Positions 1 through 7,576 of a stretch of 57,371 bases of DNA are shown piece after piece. Within the stretch, counting starts at the first letter, position 1. Every line of letters begins with the position of its first letter. The notes below the pieces were generated by a model. The model saw nothing but the letters and a program-made list of their open reading frames with translations, ran no database searches and had not been told where the DNA came from. The translations under genes were made by a program, and so were the position numbers. This stretch comes from DASPLH01 sp035627675. Lineage in GTDB: Bacteria > Acidobacteriota > Terriglobia > Terriglobales > Acidobacteriaceae. The stretch spans positions 1 through 57,371 of the forward strand of contig DASPLH010000173.1 of NCBI GenBank assembly GCA_035627675.1, given 5' to 3'.

Positions 1-821
1 GGAGTCAGTGCCGATACCAGTTCGTGTGGTGTCGGTTCGGTTTCGGCGGCCTGGATTTCGTCTGCCAGCGGCGTCTGCTCATGCTTCGGGGGCGACTGAA
101 CTTGCAGTTCGCGGAGATCGCATTCCAGGTCGCGCACGAACTCGAAGTCGTCCTCGCTGAGGGCCGAGTGCCGCACCGGGTGCATGACGCTGTTGCGGAT
201 GCGATTGAGCTTGAGCAGCCTCTCCAGCAGGTCCTTCTTGTTGTTGACCAGCGCCGGAGCCATGTACTTGCTCAGCACGGCCCAGCGCTTGTTCAGAATC
301 TCCCGCAGGCTGATCAGGTGCGTGTAACAGTAGGGTTCGCCCGCCGGTTCGGGATCTTTCTCGGACAAGGCCGCGCACTCGGCCCGTATGTCGTCGGGCA
401 CGCCTCCGCGCCACCAGTTCTCTTCGCCGAACTCGGCGATGAAGGCCTGCTTGATGAACGCATGCAGCCGAACTTCGATCGTGCGCAGCAGTTCGTACAT
501 GTCTCCGAGTACGACGCGGGCGCGCCGGTAGTGCAGATACACGCCGATGTCGAGGCGGTCCGCAGCGATACCCGCCCGGCGGACCGCGCGGGTGATCACG
601 CCAGAGTGCGTGGAGCGAGTGGCTTCGATGGCTACCTCGATCGCGATGCGAAGCTCGCGAGGAATGGAAAAAGCGAGGTCGGACCTGCGCAGTTCACCTT
701 CGCCGATCTTGAGGCAGAGATACTGCATGACAACCGCGCCGCTGGTGTTCATCTGCCTCGCAATCTCGCTGGGCGGCAGACCGCGTCGAAGCAGTTCGAC
801 GGCCTGATCTTTGCGTGCCAT
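1..821 (-). CDS. HTH plus Swt1-like HEPN domain protein (3' end outside window)
   Basis: Reading the minus strand from an ATG at 821 gives an open frame of 273 codons that leaves the window without a stop, so the C-terminus is missing. Residues 5-50 look like a small helix-turn-helix (a GLPPSEIARQM-type segment). Residues 95-240 are helical and end in RIRNSVMH, where R209-N-x3-H214 matches the Rx4-6H motif of HEPN ribonuclease domains; the surroundings (ALVNNKKDLLERLLKLN) resemble Swt1/Apea-type HEPN modules. HEPN proteins are often RNases in toxin-antitoxin, abortive-infection or RNA-processing systems, but many are not toxic, so a role here is inference. The gene diverges from the SRPBCC gene, with 83 bp between the two starts. 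The competing plus-strand frame lacks recognisable protein features. Confidence 0.72.
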   Translation of the reverse strand, partial: MARKDQAVELLRRGLPPSEIARQMNTSGAVVMQYLCLKIGEGELRRSDLAFSIPRELRIAIEVAIEATRSTHSGVITRAVRRAGIAADRLDIGVYLHYRRARVVLGDMYELLRTIEVRLHAFIKQAFIAEFGEENWWRGGVPDDIRAECAALSEKDPEPAGEPYCYTHLISLREILNKRWAVLSKYMAPALVNNKKDLLERLLKLNRIRNSVMHPVRHSALSEDDFEFVRDLECDLRELQVQSPPKHEQTPLADEIQAAETEPTPHELVSALT

Positions 822-904
822 GCCCGGTTGGATGCAAGAACCGTCTTGACGCCCCCGCGCGGGCCGAAGATGATGCGGGCCAAGGTAGAGAAAGGACAGT
901 CCTT

Positions 905-1345
905 ATGAGTCTTAATGTGGAGGTTCGTGTCGGCCGCCACTTCGATGCGCCTGCCGAGCGCGTGTTCGACGCATGGCTCGACCCGAAGAGTGCGGGAAAG
1001 TGGCTGTTCAAGACCCCCACGGGTGAGATGGTGCGTTGCGAGATGGACGCCAGGGTGGGCGGCGCTTTCGCTGTCGTCGAGCGCAGAGACGGCGAGGATG
1101 TCGAGCACGTCGGCGAATACCTTGTACTGGATCGTCCGCGCCGGCTGGTGTTCTCCTTTGGCGTGCCGAAGTACTCCCAAGAAGTGACGCTCGTAAGCAT
1201 CGAGATCGTCACGGCAGCCTCCGGATGCGAACTCACCCTCACGCATGAGAAAGTGCTACCGGAGTACGCAAGCAGCACACAAGCTGGGTGGAATTCGATT
1301 CTGGAAGGCCTCGCTGCCAATCTGGGTAGTGCAGTCCGCGGCTAG
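905..1345 (+). CDS. SRPBCC / AHSA1-like domain protein
   Basis: This 146-residue protein has the START/Bet v1-like fold signature of activator of Hsp90 ATPase homologues: an N-terminal HFDAPAERVFDAWLDP segment, the central GGAFAVVERRDG strand pair, then the EYLVLDRPRRLVFSF strand and a C-terminal long helix after GWNSILEGLAANL. The family binds hydrophobic ligands in a cavity and is usually cytoplasmic, often encoded beside a small ArsR-type regulator; no ArsR gene is seen here, and the divergent neighbour is the HTH-HEPN gene. I chose the ATG at 905 because AAAGGA lies just upstream and the fold begins there; an upstream in-frame ATG at 815 would add 30 residues that do not belong to the domain. 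The ligand and physiological role cannot be read from sequence. Confidence 0.85.
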   Translation: MSLNVEVRVGRHFDAPAERVFDAWLDPKSAGKWLFKTPTGEMVRCEMDARVGGAFAVVERRDGEDVEHVGEYLVLDRPRRLVFSFGVPKYSQEVTLVSIEIVTAASGCELTLTHEKVLPEYASSTQAGWNSILEGLAANLGSAVRG

Positions 1346-2727
1346 CGTTCGGCGGAGAGCGCCGCGCCGCGCGCCGGAGGAGACTTTCTGCTCCACACCA
1401 GGCGTTCGCGCTCGGAGGCGATCACCCACCGTCCGTCCACGTTCCTGAACGTAAGCCGCGAAACTACCTCGCCGCTGAACGAGCGGCTGCCGCTGAAATC
1501 CCACATTTTTCGGAACGTCGCCTCCAATCCGCGCGTGTTGCGTTCGAAGCGAAGGTTCGCAATCTCGAGCCGCCGTATATCCGAGTAGGTCGCGAAGAAC
1601 TGCTGCTTGTCCCGGCGAACGGCCTGCCATCGAACTCCATCCTGGAGGAAGTAGGTATCCATCACCGGCGCGTAGCAGGACATCAGCGCGTCGAGGTCGC
1701 GGGCCTTGACCGAGGCGATCCAGCGATCGATAAGCGCCGTGAGTTCACGCGGCGCAGGTTGCGAGTGGCCGATCTGTGGCGCAGGCGCCGAGGGTAGTGG
1801 CGCGACTTCGCTGCGGGGCTTCGTGCGCCCGTCGTTGCGGTTCGGCAGCGGACGGTCCATCGAGAGCGCGTTGACCTCCCCGAGCACCACATCGCTGGAG
1901 CCGTTTCCGACCGGGATCTCGAGGTCCCACGCGTACCATCGCCCGCCGAGCGAGACGGGGTCATCGACCAGGAGCTGGTATCGGCCGGGAGCGAGGGTGA
2001 TGTGCAGGCTTCCGGCGGGATTGAGAAGCAACTTGCGCACAGGCTCTCGCGCGTCCAGCCGGCGCAGCTTGATCGGAATCTTCTTCGCCTTTGGCGACCG
2101 CAAACTGCTCGACAGACTCACCCGCAGCGTCACCGTTTCCGCCTGAGCCTCGCCGGGAGCCTGGGCCGCGTCAGAGGTCGCCGGTGCCGCAGACCCGGAC
2201 TCGGCCGTAGCGGGCGGAGCCGGCGGGGCGTTCTGAACGGCGGGCTGCTTCCGCGCTGGCGCGGGTTCCCCGGCTGCCGTGGGCGGAGGCTGCTCGGCCT
2301 CCGATTGCGAGGCGAATGCGTTTGCCTCCGTCAGCTCGACCGAAGTAACGCCCCCTGTAAGCGGAAGCTCGAGATCCCAGCCATAGGACTTGCCGTTCAG
2401 AATGACCGCGCGCGAGGTTGTGAGCTGGTACGTGCCGGGGGCGACCTCGACCTCGGTGGCTTTGCCCGGCTCGGCCACGATGATGCGTGCGGGGTCGGGG
2501 CGATCGAGTCGGCGGAGCGTCAGCGGGACCGGCTCGGATCCGGGGTTGCCGGCGGCAACCGTCACGCGAAGCGTCACATCGTCAGCAGCCGCTCGAACCG
2601 CGGCGCCCTCTGCCGCTTGCGCGTGAACCTCCCCGGAGTCGATGCAGAGTGAACCAAACGCAACGGTCACACCGGCAAACAGCGTGCACAAGCCGGAGCA
2701 GAGCAGTTCTCGGACGCGACCGCACAT
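1342..2727 (-). CDS. Secreted protein with two repeated beta modules and C-terminal NTF2/SnoaL-like domain
   Basis: The 461-residue product starts with a signal-like stretch (residues 8-37, ending VHAQ). Two homologous modules follow at about 50-138 and 198-290, each with TLRV, LRRLD, APGxYQL and a YxWDLExP strand; they resemble surface-exposed beta-sandwich or PEGA-like modules, but I cannot name the family. A linker rich in Ala/Pro/Glu (140-195) separates them. Residues 330-440 look like an NTF2/SnoaL (DUF4440-like) cone fold, beginning LIDRWIASVKARDLDALMSCYAP and ending with a WVIASERERLVW strand. AGGTGA precedes the ATG. Its TAG stop overlaps the TAG of the convergent SRPBCC gene within a CTAG. 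Likely periplasmic or cell-surface; the substrate is unknown. Confidence 0.8.
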   Translation of the reverse strand: MCGRVRELLCSGLCTLFAGVTVAFGSLCIDSGEVHAQAAEGAAVRAAADDVTLRVTVAAGNPGSEPVPLTLRRLDRPDPARIIVAEPGKATEVEVAPGTYQLTTSRAVILNGKSYGWDLELPLTGGVTSVELTEANAFASQSEAEQPPPTAAGEPAPARKQPAVQNAPPAPPATAESGSAAPATSDAAQAPGEAQAETVTLRVSLSSSLRSPKAKKIPIKLRRLDAREPVRKLLLNPAGSLHITLAPGRYQLLVDDPVSLGGRWYAWDLEIPVGNGSSDVVLGEVNALSMDRPLPNRNDGRTKPRSEVAPLPSAPAPQIGHSQPAPRELTALIDRWIASVKARDLDALMSCYAPVMDTYFLQDGVRWQAVRRDKQQFFATYSDIRRLEIANLRFERNTRGLEATFRKMWDFSGSRSFSGEVVSRLTFRNVDGRWVIASERERLVWSRKSPPARGAALSAER

Positions 2728-2902
2728 GGTTCACCTCGGCAGCAGGTGCGAATTTAGATGTGCTCGAAAGGCGCGCCAGATGCGTGTTCTGCCAGCCCGA
2801 AGCAGGGTCCGGGCAAGGGCGCACCGCCCCGGTCCAGGGCTAACCGCCCATTTGACCGCTGTTCCAACAAGGGATAGACTCCGCCCTCCATGGGGGTGTG
2901 GA

Positions 2903-4531
2903 ATGCTGTGCCGCTGTGTTTTCCCAATCCTGCTCGTGTCACTTCTGTGTTTCCCCGCTGCCGCCGACGAGCAACACCAGCACGGACCGGTAACGGGTAA
3001 GTTGGGCGACGTCACGTTCGAAACCTCTTGCGATAAATCCGTCGCCAAAGATTTCCGCCGCGCTGTCGCGATGCTGCACTCGTTCTGGTACTCGGGAGCT
3101 GAGACCGCGTTCGGAGAAATCGCGAAGAAAGACCCCGAATGCGCGATGGCGTATTGGGGTATCGCGATGAGCGCGTATCACCCGCTGTGGGCTGTGCCTA
3201 CAACGCCCGAGTTGCAACGCGGCAGGGACGCCTTGGCGAAAGCTCGAAATGCAAAGCGCCAGACCGCCCGTGAGCGCGAATGGATCGAGGCGATCGCTCG
3301 CCCGCTTGAGCTGGACGGCAAGATCCCCCTCATCGAACGCAACAAGGCGTGGGCCGCCGGCATGGAGAAGGTACATAGCGCAAACCCAGCCGACACCGAA
3401 GCGGAGATCTATTACCTGCTGGCCAGACTGTCCACCGCTTCACCCTCCGACAAAAGCTACGCGGTGCAGAAGGCGATTGGTCCACGGCTGGAACAGCTCT
3501 TTGCGAAATATCCCACGCACCCCGGCCTTCCGCACTACGTGATTCACACTTACGACTATCCCGAGCTGGCCCCAAGGGCACTGGATGCCGCGCGCCGCTA
3601 CGCCTCGATCGCTCCGGAGTCGGCGCACGCGCTCCACATGCCTTCTCACATCTTCACCCGGCTTGGGCTGTGGCAGGATTCGATCCGCTCGAATATCGAC
3701 TCGGCCAACGCCGCCAAGCGCGACTTCCGGTCGAGCCAGTCGCCCTACGCCCTGGGTGAGCAACTCCACGCCATGGATTACCTCACCTACGGGTATATCC
3801 AGCGGGGCGAAGTCGATGCCGCCCGCCGGATACTGGCTGAAATGAAAGCCCTCGGGCCAATCGACCGTCCGGTGTTTGCCGGCGTCTATGCGTCCGCGGC
3901 GATCCCCGCCCGGTATTTCATCGAGACACATCAATGGAAAGACGCTCGCGATCTGCCGGAGCCGGGTTTCACGGGCGAGAGCTACTGGACGGAAGTAGCC
4001 AACGCGATTGTCTTCTGGACGAGGAGCCTTGGCGCGGCGCGCACCGGCCAACTCGACCGTGCGCGGGCAGACGTGGAGAAAATGCGCGCCCTGCGCGAAA
4101 AGCTCGTTCAATCGAAGCGGCAGGACGGAGCGGACACCATTGAGGTCCTGCGTCTGTCGGCCTCGGCATGGATCGCATTCGCCGCAGGGCAACCCGCGGA
4201 AGCCGAGCGTCTCATGCGCGCCTCCGCGGATCTCGAGGACCGCACGGAGAAACACCCGGTCACGCCCGGCGCGGTGCTGCCGGCCCGTGAGCAGCTGGCG
4301 GATCTGCTTGCCCAAACAGGCAGGCCCGCGGAAGCTCTGCGCGAGTACCGGGCGTCGCTTGCCACAGCGCCGAATCGCCTGAACGGCCTCCTGGGCGCGG
4401 CACGCGCCGCTGAACGAGCCGGCAATAAGGAAGCGGCGGCCGAGTACTACGCCAAGGTGCTTCAAGTCGCTCCCAAGGCCGATCCCAAGCTGCTGAAGGA
4501 CGCGAAACAGAACATCTCGGCCGCGCGATGA
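2903..4531 (+). CDS. Secreted TPR-repeat protein
   Basis: A 542-residue protein with an N-terminal signal peptide (MLCRCVFPILLVSLLCFPAAADE). After a His-containing mature start come helical repeats with TPR spacing: FWYSGAETAFGEIAKKDPECAMAYWG and the following segments through residue 540, including a clear C-terminal array (ALREYRASLATAPNRLNGLLGAARAAERAG). Upstream in-frame codons from 2642 would add 87 basic residues of no obvious fold; the ATG at 2903 directly in front of the signal sequence is preferred. Homologous secreted TPR proteins with the DPECAMAYWG motif are common in soil bacteria without an assigned function. It diverges from the preceding gene and converges on the cyclase-family gene. 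Confidence 0.85.
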   Translation: MLCRCVFPILLVSLLCFPAAADEQHQHGPVTGKLGDVTFETSCDKSVAKDFRRAVAMLHSFWYSGAETAFGEIAKKDPECAMAYWGIAMSAYHPLWAVPTTPELQRGRDALAKARNAKRQTAREREWIEAIARPLELDGKIPLIERNKAWAAGMEKVHSANPADTEAEIYYLLARLSTASPSDKSYAVQKAIGPRLEQLFAKYPTHPGLPHYVIHTYDYPELAPRALDAARRYASIAPESAHALHMPSHIFTRLGLWQDSIRSNIDSANAAKRDFRSSQSPYALGEQLHAMDYLTYGYIQRGEVDAARRILAEMKALGPIDRPVFAGVYASAAIPARYFIETHQWKDARDLPEPGFTGESYWTEVANAIVFWTRSLGAARTGQLDRARADVEKMRALREKLVQSKRQDGADTIEVLRLSASAWIAFAAGQPAEAERLMRASADLEDRTEKHPVTPGAVLPAREQLADLLAQTGRPAEALREYRASLATAPNRLNGLLGAARAAERAGNKEAAAEYYAKVLQVAPKADPKLLKDAKQNISAAR

Positions 4532-4594
4532 CCCTGGCGGGGATCGGTTCGACCCAACGCCGGGGACCGAGGACTCGCCGGATGGCATGAGGTC

Positions 4595-5389
4595 TCAGGG
4601 CAGCAGCGCGAGGATCCGCACCGGGCCGCCGCTGCCGCCCTTGATCTTCATCGGCAGCGCGATGATTGTCGCTCCGCGCACGGGGACTTTGTCGAGATTG
4701 GCCACGTTCTCCAGGCCATAGATGTTGGCTTCGCTGAAAATGCGATGAGCTATGAAGTCCTTTGACGGCCCGTGGTCCATGCTGGCCGTGTCGATACCCA
4801 CGGCAGCGATCTTGCGGCTGGCGAGCAGTTCGGCCGCTGGGCGTCCGATGCCGGGGAAGTGCAGGTTCGCGGTGTCTCCGGGCACGTTGGAGCCGAGATA
4901 TCTCTTCTTGTCCGGCCAGAAGCGTCCCCAGCCGGTTCGCACCAGCACGATCGTCCCAGGCGCGATCCGGCCGTTCGTCTTCTCGAAGTTCGTCACATCC
5001 TGCGGCTTCAGAAGGTTGTCGGCGTCGCCGTCGCATGCCTGCGAGATGTCGATCACCACGGCCGGGGCAACCAGTCGATGCAGCGGCACCTCGTCGATGG
5101 TTTGCTTTCCCTCCGCGAAGTGAATGGGAGCATCGAGATGAGTCCCGCCGTGTTCGCTCGCGGCGTACCGCCCGGCGGCATAGAAGTACCCGCCCGCGGT
5201 CTTGCCCCACGACGACTTCTCCCAATGGAACGGCTGCGCATTGGGCCAGTACACCGTGTTCTCATCGAACGCATACGTAAGGTCCACCAGCTTCGAGCTG
5301 TCGATGGCCGTGGAGGCCTGCTGCGATTCGGCGCCGGCTCCGGCCAGCAGCAGAACCGTCAGCGAGAAACAACGGAGCAGTCGATCCAT
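4595..5389 (-). CDS. Secreted cyclase-family (kynurenine formamidase-like) metal hydrolase
   Basis: The 264-residue product matches the cyclase family (PF04199), which includes bacterial kynurenine formamidase KynB and isatin hydrolase. The family metal motif HxGTHxDxPxHF is present as HGGTHLDAPIHF near residue 80. A later GIDTASMDHG segment and the C-terminal GATIIALPMKIKGGSGGPVRI strand are also typical. A hydrophobic N-terminus (RLLRCFSLTVLLLAGAGAES) predicts export to the periplasm, unlike cytoplasmic KynB, so a tryptophan-pathway role should not be assumed. No kynurenine-pathway genes are adjacent. AGGTGA sits in front of the ATG at 5389. Confidence 0.86.
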   Translation of the reverse strand: MDRLLRCFSLTVLLLAGAGAESQQASTAIDSSKLVDLTYAFDENTVYWPNAQPFHWEKSSWGKTAGGYFYAAGRYAASEHGGTHLDAPIHFAEGKQTIDEVPLHRLVAPAVVIDISQACDGDADNLLKPQDVTNFEKTNGRIAPGTIVLVRTGWGRFWPDKKRYLGSNVPGDTANLHFPGIGRPAAELLASRKIAAVGIDTASMDHGPSKDFIAHRIFSEANIYGLENVANLDKVPVRGATIIALPMKIKGGSGGPVRILALLP

Positions 5390-5930
5390 AAGCTCACCTC
5401 AGTTCCCTTAAGATGCGGCGGACGCGATCCGGCGGCAGGGCGAAGCTGCGGGAGCAGGCAGCGGGCAACACATGGAATCACCCACGAAGGAGAAGCTTGT
5501 GCCACGCGGGCGAGACGCCCGCGCCACACATCTTTTCTGGCACTTGATCGGCAGCCATATTTGCTCCAGGAGGCGCTGGCGTTGCGCTCGCGACTCACCA
5601 CAGAGCATCACTGAGGACAGGAAAGGAAGCAGTGGGTGGAAAATCAAAAGGGGTGCAGGCTCGTCAGCCTCACCCCGTTTGCGTCTTCGTCTCCCCCGAG
5701 CGAAGAAGCGATACCTGCATTAGTGACTTCGATTAGGCAGCGCACAGCAACGATTGATTATTCTCGATCAAAGCTCCGGCTGCTTCCCAAAACGGGACGC
5801 AGCCCTTGCCGGAGGTTATCGCAAGCCTTTTCCGGCCGGATCGGCGGCGTAATCAGCGGGATTCGGTGACGTGTGCGAGTTGACAACGCGCCCGCCGGAA
5901 TTCGCGCCTCGCATGTGCCTCGGCGTCGCG
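5390..5930. other. Non-coding gap of 541 bp
   Basis: No convincing gene is visible between the cyclase gene start and the end of the cytochrome gene. It contains a GCGGGCG-AGA-CGCCCGC palindrome at 5506-5522. The stretch 5640-5690 carries short G-rich and C-rich runs around a GGGGTG/CACCCC inverted pair but no clean terminator. Promoters for the cyclase gene would lie here but I cannot place them. Confidence 0.5.
5506..5522. repeat. Palindromic element GCGGGCG-AGA-CGCCCGC
   Basis: A perfect 7-bp stem with a 3-base loop inside a conserved context (CCACGCGGGCG...CGCCCGCGCCAC). A second copy of the same stem occurs at 18936-18953, so this is a dispersed small palindrome rather than a gene-specific structure. 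Confidence 0.7.
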
Positions 5931-7268
5931 TCACGGCTGGTTGTTCATCTTCTTATGGCAATCCCGGCACTTGACCGGAGCCCACGAGGTTGAGTCGTGC
6001 TCTTTGAGCCAGAGCTCCATTTGTTCAATGTTCGACTGCTGCTCTCTTATGATTTCCTGCGCGAGTTGCCGCATCTCGGAGTCCCTGCCGTACACCAACT
6101 GCGCTTTCGCCGCGTCCATCGTTGCCTGCTGACGAGGCATCATCGTTCGAATGAATTCGACATCGTTGTTGAGGTTCTTCGAGTTCTCGTCTTTGTGACA
6201 GTTGATGCAGATTCCAGCCGTCGCGCCGGAGTTATGGAAGGCGGCGCGCAGTGGAGTCTTCATCGGCGACACGGGATTCCGGGTGTGGCAATCCGAGCAG
6301 CCCTGCTCGGCTTCAGTTCGGGGCTTTTGCGGTTTCGATGGGTGATGGCAGGCCTCGCACTTCGCGTTCCGGTCTCCGACGTGCGTCTTGTGCATGAACT
6401 TCACCGACCCGAAGCCGGCCGCCTTCTGCGGCCCGGGAAGGACAACGACATTCTGCAAGCTGGTCTTGTCCTTCATGTTCTTGTGGCAGCCGCTACAGGC
6501 ATTGACCGGAAAAGAGACTTTGCCGTGACATGCCCCGCAATACTGGCTGCTTGAGATCTGGAACATCGAGTAACGGACTACGCCCTTCTGGGTCGCCGGA
6601 AAAATCTCGGGATGGCACAGCTCGCAGCCGTTCCAGGCCGTATGCTTCTTGTGAGAGAAGGTGATGTCGGAAACCCACTTCACGCGCGCCTTGAGCGGAA
6701 GGTCCTCCTGGCTCTTCAAGGCGGGCTTCCGGATGGATGCGCCCTCGATGAAGTCCACGGGCTTGATGAGTCCCGAGGATTCCGCCTCTTCCCAATCGAC
6801 GCCATAAGCGCCCATCGGCAGCTTCGCGGCGAATGCATCGTAGTTGTGCGTCCGGGCGGCGTTGTCCGACGAATGGCACCGGGCGCACTGCTTGCCGCTG
6901 GCGAAATCGGAACACGCCGCGAACACCGGTTGTCCCGCCACCACGGTCTTGCCGTTGTGGCACGCTCCGCAGTGGTATCCCGCCCGGTTTGTGCTCGCCG
7001 TGATTCCCGTGGCCCTGGCCTGCATGGCGAAGCCGATGTCCACATGGCACACCCGGCAGGTAAACCTGGCCCGGTGCAACCAATGATCGAACGCCACCGG
7101 ACCGAGCCCAGCCCGCGTCGAGTGACTGTCGAGCGTGACCCGGCCGTACTGCGACGGTGAACTCTGGGCCAGTGCGCTGTTCGCGGCTAACAACGAACCA
7201 CAAACGACCAACAGAACAAGAAGCCCAGGTTCACTTCTTGCTTTCCTGCTTCTTGGATTCGAGCACAT
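5931..7268 (-). CDS. Periplasmic decaheme cytochrome c with embedded DUF305-like segment
   Basis: The 445-residue protein has ten CxxCH heme-binding motifs (CRVCH, CGACH, CARCH, CELCH, CGACH, CSGCH, CEACH, CSDCH, CINCH, CRDCH). The first six form two blocks resembling the c(7)-type triheme domain (FDHWLHRARFTCRVCH and FSHKKHTAWNGCELCH are diagnostic). Between hemes nine and ten lies a helical stretch (EFIRTMMPRQQATMDAAK... LAQEIIREQQSNIEQMELWL) that aligns with DUF305, except that the family HH pair is replaced by RQ. The N-terminus from the ATG at 7268 is a signal peptide ending NSALAQ; this start overlaps the preceding gene by 38 bp. The role is inferred as periplasmic electron transfer with the paralogue upstream. 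The partner reductase is not in the window. Confidence 0.9.
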   Translation of the reverse strand: MCSNPRSRKARSEPGLLVLLVVCGSLLAANSALAQSSPSQYGRVTLDSHSTRAGLGPVAFDHWLHRARFTCRVCHVDIGFAMQARATGITASTNRAGYHCGACHNGKTVVAGQPVFAACSDFASGKQCARCHSSDNAARTHNYDAFAAKLPMGAYGVDWEEAESSGLIKPVDFIEGASIRKPALKSQEDLPLKARVKWVSDITFSHKKHTAWNGCELCHPEIFPATQKGVVRYSMFQISSSQYCGACHGKVSFPVNACSGCHKNMKDKTSLQNVVVLPGPQKAAGFGSVKFMHKTHVGDRNAKCEACHHPSKPQKPRTEAEQGCSDCHTRNPVSPMKTPLRAAFHNSGATAGICINCHKDENSKNLNNDVEFIRTMMPRQQATMDAAKAQLVYGRDSEMRQLAQEIIREQQSNIEQMELWLKEHDSTSWAPVKCRDCHKKMNNQP

Positions 7269-7563
7269 AGCTGTATAGGCCTCGGCATTGTTGGAGTCGC
7301 TTGAGGTAAACCTTCTTTCGCGTTTCATCGAGCCTGGCAATCTGCGGCTCGAGGGCGTCGCATCGGTCGACCAGGGCCTTCAGTTCCTGCTGCGAGAAGA
7401 TCATCGCGTCCTGCGTCTTCGAGCAGACGTCGTCGAATTCCTTCTGCCAGTTCTCCGGCTCCGCGGTTGCCGCGCCGGCCCACATCGGTTCTGCGGCGGC
7501 CAGCAGGCAGCACAGGACGAGACACGTCAACAGCAGCGGAGCGGTTGTTTTCCCGTTCACCAT
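7231..7563 (-). CDS. Small secreted helical protein between the two cytochromes
   Basis: A 110-residue product with a signal peptide (TTAPLLLTCLVLCCLLAAAEPMWA). The mature part is helical and charged, with three Cys residues (one early, one mid, one near the end) and a coiled-coil-like ALEPQIARLDETRKKVYLKRLQQC stretch, ending in repeated Lys/Glu. No CxxCH is present, so it does not bind heme c covalently. It lies 13 bp after the hexaheme gene, and its 3' end overlaps the decaheme start, which implies one transcript and translational coupling. A structural or assembly partner of the cytochromes is plausible. I do not recognise the family. Confidence 0.75.
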   Translation of the reverse strand: MVNGKTTAPLLLTCLVLCCLLAAAEPMWAGAATAEPENWQKEFDDVCSKTQDAMIFSQQELKALVDRCDALEPQIARLDETRKKVYLKRLQQCRGLYSYVLESKKQESKK

Positions 7564-7576
7564 GGATCACCCTGTC

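Noticed and set aside
24..908. Long plus-strand frame over the HEPN gene region
   Set aside because: No recognisable protein features; the minus-strand frame has HTH and HEPN content and codon-like composition.
4595..5389. Assigning kynB to the cyclase-family gene
   Set aside because: It has a signal peptide and no tryptophan-degradation neighbours, so only the family is supported.
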